A DNA stretch of 19,128 bases from Casp-actino8 sp040381935 (GTDB lineage Bacteria > Actinomycetota > Acidimicrobiia > Acidimicrobiales > Ilumatobacteraceae): positions 1-19,128 of the forward strand of contig JBEIGJ010000028.1 of assembly GCA_040381935.1 (NCBI GenBank), in the 5' to 3' direction. The notes under the pieces are model-generated. The model had not been told where the DNA came from, did not search any database, and saw nothing but the letters and a program-made list of their open reading frames with translations. Both the position numbers and the translations under genes were made by a program. Of the stretch, positions 1 through 6,602 are shown piece by piece (the stretch's first letter is position 1; each line of letters opens with the position of its first letter).

Positions 1-2
1 CA

Positions 3-644
3 TTGAAGCCGGCGGTCTTTGCCGATCCCGATTCCATTGCCATTGGCGATGAAGTCGTGGCCGTGGGATTTGCTTTGAACCTCGATGGTGGTCCGACGGT
101 GACTCGGGGGATCGTTTCGGCCTTGAATCGCACGATTTCGAGTGATGACGGGGCTTTGGACGGTTTGATTCAAACTGATGCCGCTATTTCCTCGGGTAAT
201 TCTGGAGGACCCTTGGTCAACACCCGTGGTCAAGTCATCGGTATCAACACTGCGGTCTTTCAAAGTTCGATGGATATTGCCGCCAATAATGTCGGGTTCT
301 CCATTTCGGTCTCCGAGGCGCTTCCTGTCATCGGCGAACTTCGAGCCGTGGCCAATGGCCAGCCTCGCTTGGAGGGTTACCTCGGTGTCGGTCTGATCGG
401 GCGTTCTGATGGCGGTCGGGGAGCAGTGATCAACGATGTGACTCCCGGTTCGCCGGCGGACCAAGCTGGTCTTCGGTCGGGTGATGTGGTGATTGCCGCC
501 GATGGCAGCCCCGTTGACGGTCAACCCGCTTTCGTGGCTGCCATTCGTGACAAGTCGCCCGGTGACTCCATCGATATTGAAGTTCTGCGCAATGGGCAGC
601 GATTGACCTTGACTGCCACTCTCACCGAACGCCCGACTCAATAG
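3..644 (+). CDS. HtrA/DegP-like serine protease with PDZ domain, 5'-truncated
   Basis: This is the C-terminal part of a trypsin-fold HtrA-family protease; the gene begins outside the window, so the first visible codon (TTG) is internal. HtrA proteases act on misfolded or regulatory proteins at or outside the membrane. Numbered from the first visible codon, residues 57-70 read QTDAAISSGNSGGP, the conserved HtrA block around the catalytic serine (Ser67). The His and Asp of the triad must lie upstream, off the window. Residues about 124-208 form one PDZ domain, with the carboxylate-binding loop at YLGVGL and the typical segment SPADQAGLRSGDVV. The protein ends shortly after the PDZ, so there is a single PDZ. 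Any signal or membrane anchor would be in the missing N-terminus. Which HtrA paralogue it is cannot be told. The family call is firm. Confidence 0.93.
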   Translation: MKPAVFADPDSIAIGDEVVAVGFALNLDGGPTVTRGIVSALNRTISSDDGALDGLIQTDAAISSGNSGGPLVNTRGQVIGINTAVFQSSMDIAANNVGFSISVSEALPVIGELRAVANGQPRLEGYLGVGLIGRSDGGRGAVINDVTPGSPADQAGLRSGDVVIAADGSPVDGQPAFVAAIRDKSPGDSIDIEVLRNGQRLTLTATLTERPTQ

Positions 645-670
645 TCGTCAATCGGGCAGTGGTCTCTTTG

Positions 671-730
671 ACCGGCCTCTGCATGACCGGCCTCTGCATG
701 ACCGGCCTCAACATGACCGGCCTCGACATC
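671..730. repeat. four tandem copies of a 15-bp repeat
   Basis: Four head-to-tail 15-bp units fill most of the gap between the protease stop and the hydrolase. Units 1 and 2 (671-685, 686-700) are identical, ACCGGCCTCTGCATG. Unit 3 (701-715) differs at two bases and unit 4 (716-730) at three. The unit length is a multiple of three, so the reverse strand reads as an open peptide repeat, but nothing suggests that it is translated. A slippage-generated minisatellite is the simplest reading; a binding-site array is possible. Confidence 0.9.
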
Positions 731-769
731 GTCGCGATGCTGGCCTGAGATTCCCGCCTTCGGCCTGGC

Positions 770-782
770 TACTGTGCGGTGA
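770..782 (+). promoter_or_regulatory. candidate leaderless promoter (-10 TACTGT) for the hydrolase
   Basis: TACTGT at 770-775 fits the actinobacterial -10 pattern TANNNT. Its last base lies 7 nt before the ATG at 782, so transcription would start on or next to the start codon. No Shine-Dalgarno sequence is visible upstream of the gene, which agrees with a leaderless transcript. No good -35 hexamer is seen about 17 bp upstream. This is a sequence-pattern inference only. Confidence 0.35.
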
Positions 783-1987
783 TGACCGACATCTTTCACG
801 ACGCCCACCTCGGTGGATCCCGTCCGTTCGGGCTGAACTATTGGCCATTGCCCCAAGATGATCCGGGAGTCGAGATCGGGCGCGAGTCGATTCGATTGGT
901 CAGTCCGGATGGAGCCTTGGTGCGGGGCATTCTTTGGACACCGCCGGCTGGACGGCCCTGGAAGACGGCGGTGATCCTGTCTCATCCTCGGGGCGATTTC
1001 AGCGTCCATTACGCCTGTCCACTCTTGGCGGCCGCTGGCTACGCGGTACTGGGATTCGGCACGCGGTACATGAACAACGACACCGACTGCCTTCATGAAC
1101 AGTGCACGATCGATGTTGAGACCGTCTACCACGAGATGAAACGTCGGGGTGCTGAAGCGGTGGTCCTCTTGGGCAATTCCGGTGGTGGCTCGCTGATGGC
1201 CCTGAGTCATGTCGAACGGGGAATCGGCGACGGCTGGGTGGGTATGGCGGCCCATCCCGGAGAGGGGGTGTTCATGCTGCAGGTGATCGACCCCAGTGTG
1301 GCCGACGAAGGAGAGGCCTTTTCCACCGTTCCCGAATTGGATATGTACAACCCCGATAATGGCTGGCGACCCTGGCCCGAACCGTGTACCTACGATCGGG
1401 ACTGGTTGGTTCGATACCGAGCGGCCCAAAAAGAGCGGGTCGCCCGACTTGACGCCGTAGCTCGAGCCAGCCTGGCCGAATCAGCCACGGCGGGCGCCAG
1501 GCTACGAGGGCTCGATGCTTCCCGGGACCTGATGGCTTGGCGTGAATCTCGTCGTCGGGCGGTGTTCTCCAAATACATGGTGATCTACCGGACCCTGGCG
1601 GATCCGGCCTATCTGGATCTTTCGATCGACCCGGATGAACGTCCGATGGGCAGTTTGTTTGCCTTCCCCGACCCCTTCGATGCCAATTATGGGCGGGGGG
1701 GACTGGCTCGAACCATGACCGCCCGAGGCTGGTTGTCGACCTGGAGCGGTCTGTCGAGCCATGCCAAATTGGCCGACACTATGCCCCAGGTGCGGGTCCC
1801 CACGCTGCTCATTCATCCGACGGCCGATACCGAAATTCGGGTCTGGCAGGCCCGGGAAATCCTGGAAAACAGCGGGGCCGAGGACAAGACCTATGTCGAA
1901 ATGAAGGGAGCTCCCCATTATCTCGAAGGCCATCGGCCAGAAGCCCTGGCCCACGTCGTGGAATGGCTGGGTGCTCGATTCCCGTGA
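782..1987 (+). CDS. alpha/beta-hydrolase family protein, substrate unknown
   Basis: A 401-residue protein with alpha/beta-hydrolase landmarks. Residues 131-136 read GNSGGG, a nucleophile elbow with candidate nucleophile Ser133. The segment LLIHPTADTEI offers a candidate acid at Asp349. KGAPHYLEGH near the C-terminus offers the catalytic His at 379. About 200 residues separate elbow and acid, far more than in a minimal hydrolase, so a large lid or insertion is likely; it is rich in Arg, Asp and Trp. An HPRG segment (68-71) after the strand AVILS may contribute to the oxyanion hole. I see no signal peptide, so it is probably cytoplasmic. I chose ATG 782 over the adjacent GTG 779 because of the leaderless promoter geometry. 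Arg codons CGG and CGA are common here, unlike the CGT/CGC-biased ribosomal genes downstream, as expected for modest expression. Esterase, lipase or peptidase activity cannot be separated from sequence. Confidence 0.85.
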   Translation: MTDIFHDAHLGGSRPFGLNYWPLPQDDPGVEIGRESIRLVSPDGALVRGILWTPPAGRPWKTAVILSHPRGDFSVHYACPLLAAAGYAVLGFGTRYMNNDTDCLHEQCTIDVETVYHEMKRRGAEAVVLLGNSGGGSLMALSHVERGIGDGWVGMAAHPGEGVFMLQVIDPSVADEGEAFSTVPELDMYNPDNGWRPWPEPCTYDRDWLVRYRAAQKERVARLDAVARASLAESATAGARLRGLDASRDLMAWRESRRRAVFSKYMVIYRTLADPAYLDLSIDPDERPMGSLFAFPDPFDANYGRGGLARTMTARGWLSTWSGLSSHAKLADTMPQVRVPTLLIHPTADTEIRVWQAREILENSGAEDKTYVEMKGAPHYLEGHRPEALAHVVEWLGARFP

Positions 1988-1995
1988 TTCCTGGT

Positions 1996-2030
1996 TCCTG
2001 GGAGGGGGTTTTCACCAGGTCGCTCCCGGA
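1996..2030 (+). terminator. possible weak terminator stem-loop after the hydrolase gene
   Basis: GGGAG at 2000-2004 can pair with CTCCC at 2023-2027. The stem extends, across one bulged T, through TCC (1996-1998) with GGA (2028-2030). The following bases are pyrimidine-rich (ATTTCCCTTCTT) rather than a clean T run. It lies just past the hydrolase stop and before the next candidate promoter, where a terminator would be expected, but the stem is imperfect and the loop is large. Confidence 0.25.
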
Positions 2031-2066
2031 GCAGATTTCCCTTCTTGAAGAAGTACCTGCGCCGGG

Positions 2067-2095
2067 TTGGGGGGCTGGATTGGTCCCGGTAGCGT
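2067..2095 (+). promoter_or_regulatory. candidate promoter of the rplC operon (TTGGGG-N17-TAGCGT)
   Basis: TTGGGG (2067-2072) and TAGCGT (2090-2095) are separated by exactly 17 bp. The last spacer bases are CCCGG, giving CCCGGTAGCGT. The same architecture with near-identical -10 flank precedes infA (13920-13948), which strengthens both calls. Transcription would begin near 2102, giving a leader of about 260 nt before rplC. The -35 matches the TTGACA consensus at only three positions. Confidence 0.45.
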
Positions 2096-2239
2096 TCAGT
2101 CCTCGTGCAAAAGGGCTTGCCCATTTGTTGAAATCGATGTCTGTGTGAGCCCAGAGATCGAGAGTTGACGAAACAGATCGCTGCGGCGCTGTCTCGTTAC
2201 TTTCGGAAAACTGGGGACCACACGGCAACAACCGAAAAG

Positions 2240-2295
2240 AATGCTCCGCCGGCCACACGTCCTGCGGAGCATTTGCGTGAACGGCGGATTCCGCC
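2240..2295 (+). promoter_or_regulatory. two consecutive hairpins in the rplC leader
   Basis: AATGCTCCGC (2240-2249) and GCGGAGCATT (2264-2273) form a perfect 10-bp stem with a 14-nt loop. GGCGG (2283-2287) and CCGCC (2291-2295) form a second 5-bp stem with a 3-nt loop. No T run follows either, so they are not classical terminators. S10 operons are often autoregulated through leader RNA by L4 (shown in Escherichia coli), and rplD is the second gene here. A regulatory leader is therefore plausible, but no known leader motif is recognised. Confidence 0.45.
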
Positions 2296-2363
2296 ACTTG
2301 CGTTGTCAATTATTCAAGAAGTCACAGTTCCAGATTTTTCTGGGTGGATGAAGAGGCTGCCGC

Positions 2364-3002
2364 ATGGCAAAGAAAGCGATCGTCGGCGAAAAGGTCGGCA
2401 TGACACAGGTGTGGGCGGACGATAACCGCATCGTCCCGGTCACTGTGCTTCGTGTTGAACCAGCGCGCATTGTTCAAGTGAAGACCTCTGAGAGCGATGG
2501 CTACTCCGCAGTCCAGGTCACCTACGGACACAAGGATCCGAAGAAGTTGACCAAGCCCGAGGCTGGACACTTTGCCAAGGCTGGTGTAGCCCCCGGACGT
2601 CGGCTGGTGGAGTTACGTCTGGAAAGTGTGGAGGGCTTCGAGGTCGGCGGTGAAATCACTGTCGATCAGTTCACCAAGGGTCAAAAAGTCGATGTCACGG
2701 CGGTGAGCCGCGGTAAGGGCTTCGCTGGTGGCATGAAGCGCCACAACTTTCGCGGCCAGGGTGCCAGCCACGGTAACCACAAGCACCATCGTGCGCCGGG
2801 TTCCATCGGATCTGCTTCCTATCCGGGTCGCGTTCTCAAGGGGTTGAAGATGGCTGGTCACATGGGCCACGAGCAGGTCACGACTCTCAACCTCGAAGTC
2901 GTCGAAGCCGATGCCGAGCGTGGCTTGCTCTTGGTACGGGGATCGGTCCCCGGACCCAATGGTGGAGTGGTCATCGTTCGCAACGCGGTGAAGGGAAAGT
3001 GA
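2364..3002 (+). CDS. rplC: 50S ribosomal protein L3
   Basis: L3 is an early-assembling 23S rRNA-binding protein whose long extension reaches toward the peptidyl-transferase centre. The 212-residue length is normal. The family signature lies at 116-149, starting RGKGFAGG and ending PGSIG. In E. coli the residue after GSIG is Gln150, methylated by PrmB; here residue 150 is Ser, so that modification is not possible, as is common in actinobacteria. The ATG at 2364 has a purine-rich AAGAGG about 8 nt upstream. It is the first gene of the ribosomal run; rpsJ, which normally precedes it, is missing. The rplD start follows the stop by 4 nt. Confidence 0.98.
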   Translation: MAKKAIVGEKVGMTQVWADDNRIVPVTVLRVEPARIVQVKTSESDGYSAVQVTYGHKDPKKLTKPEAGHFAKAGVAPGRRLVELRLESVEGFEVGGEITVDQFTKGQKVDVTAVSRGKGFAGGMKRHNFRGQGASHGNHKHHRAPGSIGSASYPGRVLKGLKMAGHMGHEQVTTLNLEVVEADAERGLLLVRGSVPGPNGGVVIVRNAVKGK

Positions 3003-3006
3003 TCTG

Positions 3007-3630
3007 ATGCCTTCGATCATCGTCAAGAATCTGTCCGGTAAGGACGTCGGCACCGTCGCATTGAGCGATGAGGATTTTGGCCGTCAGTTGAATGTTCAGG
3101 TGATGCACCAAGTGGTCACCGCCCAATTGGCTCACCGTCGTGCAGGTACGCAGAGCACCAAGACCCGCGCCGAAGTTTCTGGTGGTGGTCGCAAGCCCTT
3201 CAAGCAGAAGGGAACCGGTAACGCTCGTCAGGGTTCGACTCGGTCCCCGCAGTTCTCCGGTGGTGGCGTGGCCCACGGGCCCAAGCCCCGAAAGTATTCT
3301 CAAAAGACGCCGAAGAAAATGATCAAGGCTGCTTTGCAGTCGGCGTTGTCCGATCGAGCCAATGAAGGCAAGGTCGTCGTCGTTGATTCTTGGTCGTTCC
3401 CTTCACCCAAGACTGCACAAGCCGCTCAAGCGCTGCAGGCGTTGAACCTCGATGGTCGCATTTTGATAGTGGTTCGTCGTGATGAGATCAATGCCATTCG
3501 CAGTTTCCGCAATCTGCCCCACGTGCAGTTGATCGAAACAGGCGAACTGAATGCCTATGACGTTCTCTGCAATGACTACATCGTGTTCTCCCAGGCTTCC
3601 CTGCCCGGGTCCGAGAAGGGAGACAAGTGA
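3007..3630 (+). CDS. rplD: 50S ribosomal protein L4
   Basis: L4 binds 23S rRNA and its extended loop lines the nascent-peptide exit tunnel. In some bacteria free L4 also represses its own S10 operon. At 207 residues it has the normal size. The long basic tunnel loop is clear at about residues 44-100, with GGGRKPFKQKGTGNARQGS at 59-77. The C-terminal globular part follows, with strands such as KVVVVDS and GRILIVV. The stop TGA shares its last base with the preferred rplW start, so translation is probably coupled. If autoregulation exists, the leader hairpins at 2240-2295 are the obvious target, but that is inference. Confidence 0.98.
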   Translation: MPSIIVKNLSGKDVGTVALSDEDFGRQLNVQVMHQVVTAQLAHRRAGTQSTKTRAEVSGGGRKPFKQKGTGNARQGSTRSPQFSGGGVAHGPKPRKYSQKTPKKMIKAALQSALSDRANEGKVVVVDSWSFPSPKTAQAAQALQALNLDGRILIVVRRDEINAIRSFRNLPHVQLIETGELNAYDVLCNDYIVFSQASLPGSEKGDK

Positions 3631-3923
3631 TGAAAGATCCTCGTGACATCATCATCGCTCCGTTGGTTTCAGAAAAGAGCTACAAACTCATCGAGACTGG
3701 CGTCTACACGTTCCTGGTGCATCCCGATGCGACCAAGCCCGAGATCCACGACGCAGTCGAGGCCATCTGGGGGGTCAAGGTCGTCAAGGTCAATACCCTC
3801 AATCGTGCTGGTAAGGCGCAGCGAACTCGGGGCACCAATCGTCCCGGTCGTCGTCCGGGAACCAAGCGCGCCATCGTCACTTTGGCCCAGGGCGCGGAAA
3901 TTCCGCTGTTCGAGAACAACTGA
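3630..3923 (+). CDS. rplW: 50S ribosomal protein L23
   Basis: L23 sits at the tunnel exit and is the docking site for trigger factor and the signal recognition particle. The 97-residue product begins MKDPRDIIIAPLVSEKS, the typical L23 opening, and contains the basic internal loop (GKAQRTRGTNRPGRRPGTKRA). I prefer ATG 3630, which overlaps the rplD stop (TGATG) behind AAGGGAG, over the GTG one codon earlier (3627). The 11-nt gap to rplB indicates the same transcript. Confidence 0.97.
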   Translation: MKDPRDIIIAPLVSEKSYKLIETGVYTFLVHPDATKPEIHDAVEAIWGVKVVKVNTLNRAGKAQRTRGTNRPGRRPGTKRAIVTLAQGAEIPLFENN

Positions 3924-3934
3924 GGCATCACGTC

Positions 3935-4771
3935 ATGGCAATTCGTAAGCGCAAGCCAACATCTGCAGGTCGACGGTTCCAGACATCGTCTGATTTCTCG
4001 GAGATCACCTCAACGACTCCTGAGAAGTCACTGCTTACCAGCAAACCCAAAACCGGCGGACGCAACGCCTACGGTCGTAAGACCTCGCGTCACCGCGGTG
4101 GTGGACATAAGCAGCAGTACCGCATCATCGATTTCAAGCGAACCAAAGATGGGGTACGGGCCAAGGTTGCCACCATTGAATACGATCCGAATCGCACCTG
4201 TCGTATCGCTTTGTTGCACTACTCCGATGGAGAAAAGGCCTACATCTTGGCTCCTAAGGGCATGAACGTCGGCGACACCATCTCGAGTGGTCCCAAAGCC
4301 GATATCAAGCCCGGCAATGCCATGCCATTGCGGTTCATGCCAGTGGGAACTGTGGTGCACAACGTCGAACTACGTCCCGGTCAGGGCGGCAAGATGGCCC
4401 GTTCGGCTGGTGTCGGCGTGCAGTTGGTAGCCAAAGACGGCGATTACGCCACTTTGCGTTTGCCTTCTACCGAAATGCGTCGCGTGCTCATCGACTGTCG
4501 GGCCACCGTGGGTGAAGTCGGCAACTCCGAGCATGAGCTGATCAAGATCGGCAAAGCCGGACGTAACCGCTGGAAGGGCGTTCGCCCGCAAACCCGTGGT
4601 GTAGCTATGAACCCGGTCGATCACCCGCTCGGTGGTGGTGAAGGTAAGACCTCTGGTGGTCGCCCGGCAGTTTCGCCGTGGGGTAAGCCCGAGAGCCGCA
4701 CGCGAGATGGCAACAAGGCCTCGCAGAAGTTGATCATCCGTCGTCGTCGTTCCGGCAAGGGCCGTCGCTAA
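3935..4771 (+). CDS. rplB: 50S ribosomal protein L2
   Basis: L2 is a primary 23S rRNA-binding protein needed for subunit association and peptidyl-transferase assembly. The 278-residue length is typical. Landmarks are the N-terminal RNA-binding segment GRKTSRHRGGGHKQQYR (47-63), the central LRPGQGGKMARSAG (146-159), and the conserved C-terminal loop NPVDHPLGGGEGK (226-238). In the last motif E. coli and many actinobacteria have HPHGGG, whereas this protein has HPLGGG, a variant seen in several other phyla. The C-terminus is strongly basic (RRRRSGKGRR). It lies between rplW and rpsS, as in all S10 operons. Confidence 0.98.
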   Translation: MAIRKRKPTSAGRRFQTSSDFSEITSTTPEKSLLTSKPKTGGRNAYGRKTSRHRGGGHKQQYRIIDFKRTKDGVRAKVATIEYDPNRTCRIALLHYSDGEKAYILAPKGMNVGDTISSGPKADIKPGNAMPLRFMPVGTVVHNVELRPGQGGKMARSAGVGVQLVAKDGDYATLRLPSTEMRRVLIDCRATVGEVGNSEHELIKIGKAGRNRWKGVRPQTRGVAMNPVDHPLGGGEGKTSGGRPAVSPWGKPESRTRDGNKASQKLIIRRRRSGKGRR

Positions 4772-4801
4772 AGGGACTGAACAAAGGAATTGGTGTAAGA
4801 G

Positions 4802-5086
4802 ATGTCGCGTAGTTTGAAAAAGGGTCCATTCGTGGATGACCACTTGGTCAAGAAGGTCGATGCCCTCAACGCTGCCAATGAAAAGAAGGTCATCAAGACC
4901 TGGAGTCGTCGTTCGACGATCATCCCCGACATGGTCGGTCATACCATCGCTGTCCACGACGGTCGCAAGCATGTGCCGGTCTACATCACCGAATCGATGG
5001 TCGGTCACAAACTCGGAGAGTTCTCCCCGACGCGGACCTTCAAATACCACGCAGGCCAAGAGAAGAACGTGAAGGGTCGGAAGTAA
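4802..5086 (+). CDS. rpsS: 30S ribosomal protein S19
   Basis: S19 works with S13 in the head of the small subunit and contributes to the bridge with the large subunit. The 94-residue protein opens with the hallmark SRSLKKGPFVDDHL and carries the signature HDGRKHVPVYITESMVGHKLGEF in its second half. The ATG is preceded by a weak, G-rich stretch (GGTGTAAGAG). Its TAA stop overlaps the rplV start by one base (TAATG), implying coupled translation. Confidence 0.98.
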   Translation: MSRSLKKGPFVDDHLVKKVDALNAANEKKVIKTWSRRSTIIPDMVGHTIAVHDGRKHVPVYITESMVGHKLGEFSPTRTFKYHAGQEKNVKGRK

Positions 5087-5712
5087 TGACTGGTCCCAAG
5101 TTGAACGAGCGCTCCTACGTTGCTGGTGAGCGCACCGGTACCCGCGCCAGTGTGCGCGGTTCCCGGATGTCGGCGTCCAAGGCCCGGGTGGTTTTGAACC
5201 TCATCCGTGGTCGTGATGTGGTCAGTGCCGATCAGATCCTGCAGTTCACTGAACGTGAAGCGGCGCGAGTCATTCGCAAGGTCTTGGCTTCTGCGGTGGC
5301 CAATGCGGTGAATAACGACGGTCTCGATGCCGAAACCCTGTACGTGAAGGCTTGTTTCGCCGACGAAGGTCCCACCTTGCGTCGCTTCAAGCCCCGTGCT
5401 CGTGGACGAGCGACGCGGATCAACAAGCGCACCTGTCACATCACCATCGTGCTGGGTGTCATCGAACCCAGTCAGTTGAGCATCGTTCAGGCTCGTCGTG
5501 AGCGAGCAGTCAGCGGACGTCGTGCGGGACGGGGCGGGGTTGCCGACCGTCGGGCGCGAGTGCAGGCCAGCCGGGGCAAGCGCAGTGGTGCAGAACAAGA
5601 TGCCGCACCAGAGAACGTGTCGGCAAACGATACTTCTGACACGAGTGACGTTGTGGACGTGAATGAGCAGACGATGAATGATGAATCCGGCCAGGCCGAG
5701 GAGAAGAACTGA
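5086..5712 (+). CDS. rplV: 50S ribosomal protein L22 with a long C-terminal tail
   Basis: L22 lines the exit tunnel through a long beta-hairpin. The conserved domain covers about residues 18-130, including MSASKARVVLNLIRGR and the basic hairpin near 93-112. The protein is 208 residues, while E. coli L22 is about 110. The extra tail is two-part: a basic stretch (about 136-167, rich in Arg and Gly) and then a low-complexity acidic stretch (168-208, rich in Asp, Glu, Ser and Thr). Mycobacterial L22 also has a long tail, so extension is lineage-typical, but this composition looks disordered and fast-evolving. It overlaps both rpsS (TAATG) and rpsC (TGATG) by one base. Confidence 0.97.
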   Translation: MTGPKLNERSYVAGERTGTRASVRGSRMSASKARVVLNLIRGRDVVSADQILQFTEREAARVIRKVLASAVANAVNNDGLDAETLYVKACFADEGPTLRRFKPRARGRATRINKRTCHITIVLGVIEPSQLSIVQARRERAVSGRRAGRGGVADRRARVQASRGKRSGAEQDAAPENVSANDTSDTSDVVDVNEQTMNDESGQAEEKN

Positions 5713-6596
5713 TGGGCCAAAAGATCAATCCCTACGGTTTTCGCTTAGGCATTACCACGGACTGGAAAAGCCGCTGGTTCAGCGAGCGCAACTACAAGGA
5801 ATACCTGACCGAGGACTGGAAGATTCGCGACCTCATCACCACTTCACTGCCCGATGCCGCAATCTCGCGCATCGAAGTGGAGCGTAAGCGTGGCGAAACT
5901 TTGAAAGTTGACATCCACACTGCCCGTCCCGGAATCGTGATCGGCCGTAAGGGAGCTAAGGCCGATGAGTTGCGCGCTGGTTTGACCAAGCTCACCGGCA
6001 ACTTGAAGGTGCAGTTGAACATTGTGGAAATCAAGTCGCCGGAATTGGATGCGGCCTTGATTGCTCAAGGTGTGGCCGATCAGCTGGTTGGTCGTATTGC
6101 TTTCCGTCGGGCCATGAAGCGAGCCGTGCAAAACGCCCAAAAGGCGGGAGCTCTCGGCATCCGCGTGCAGTGTTCTGGTCGATTGGGTGGCGCTGAAATG
6201 AGCCGTACCGAGTGGTACCGCGAAGGTCGCGTGCCGTTGCACACCCTGCGCGCCGATATCGATTACGGCTTCCGTGAAGCCCGTACGTCGAGTGGCCGCG
6301 TCGGAGTCAAAGTGTGGATCTACCGTGGCGACATCTTGCCTTACAAGCCAGTGACCGATGACAAGATCGTGCGCGAAGCGGCGATGGCGGTCGGAGAGAC
6401 TTCGGGTGCCCCGGGTGCCCGCAAGGTCGTGTCTTCCAGCGGACGTCGTAAGGCTGAAGAAGCGGTCGATGCTGCGGCTGTTCCGTTGATCAAGGAAGCC
6501 GATCCCGAGTTGGAGAAACTTCTCGACGAAGAAGAAGAAATCGCCCGTCGTACCCACGATGGCCATGAGACCCCGCACTTCCGGGGAATGGACTGA
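5712..6596 (+). CDS. rpsC: 30S ribosomal protein S3
   Basis: S3 forms part of the mRNA entry pore and, with S4 and S5, supports ribosomal helicase activity. The N-terminus MGQKINPYGFRLGIT is canonical. The type II KH domain has its GxxG loop as GRKG at 78-81, within PGIVIGRKGAKADELR. The S3 C-terminal domain spans about 120-212, including GRLGGAEMSRTEW. Residues after about 215 form an extra tail that is mixed-charge and then acidic (DEEEE at 272-276), ending HFRGMD. At 294 residues it exceeds the 233 of E. coli S3; long tails are common in actinobacteria. The start overlaps the rplV stop. Confidence 0.98.
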   Translation: MGQKINPYGFRLGITTDWKSRWFSERNYKEYLTEDWKIRDLITTSLPDAAISRIEVERKRGETLKVDIHTARPGIVIGRKGAKADELRAGLTKLTGNLKVQLNIVEIKSPELDAALIAQGVADQLVGRIAFRRAMKRAVQNAQKAGALGIRVQCSGRLGGAEMSRTEWYREGRVPLHTLRADIDYGFREARTSSGRVGVKVWIYRGDILPYKPVTDDKIVREAAMAVGETSGAPGARKVVSSSGRRKAEEAVDAAAVPLIKEADPELEKLLDEEEEIARRTHDGHETPHFRGMD

Positions 6597-6602
6597 TCTG
6601 TC

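Larger units (their letters stand above)
1988..2363 (+). other. 376-bp non-coding region upstream of the ribosomal block
   Basis: No credible gene lies here; the short open frames have no family features and lack good starts. It contains a weak stem-loop (1996-2030), a 13-base palindrome-like CTTCTTGAAGAAG (2041-2053), a promoter-like element (2067-2095), a TTGACG hexamer with no matching -10 (2164-2169), and two hairpins (2240-2295). An A/T-richer stretch (about 2301-2340) precedes the rplC ribosome-binding site. The usual first gene of an S10 operon, rpsJ, is not present here in any frame. Confidence 0.75.

Noticed and set aside
638..1429. Antisense open frame of 263 codons across the 15-bp repeat and the hydrolase
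   Set aside because: The peptide repeat (HAEAG units) is only the reverse reading of the tandem DNA repeat, and the rest is the shadow of the hydrolase gene.
2164..2202. TTGACG with TACTTT as a promoter for rplC
   Set aside because: The hexamers are 27 bp apart, too far for a sigma-70 type promoter; the 2067-2095 element fits better.
2165..2425. Frame upstream of rplC considered as a displaced or divergent rpsJ
   Set aside because: The translation has no S10 motif, starts at TTG and runs into rplC in another frame.
4370..5059. Antisense open frame of 229 codons over rplB and rpsS
   Set aside because: Shadow of two certain genes; no homology, start signal or promoter.
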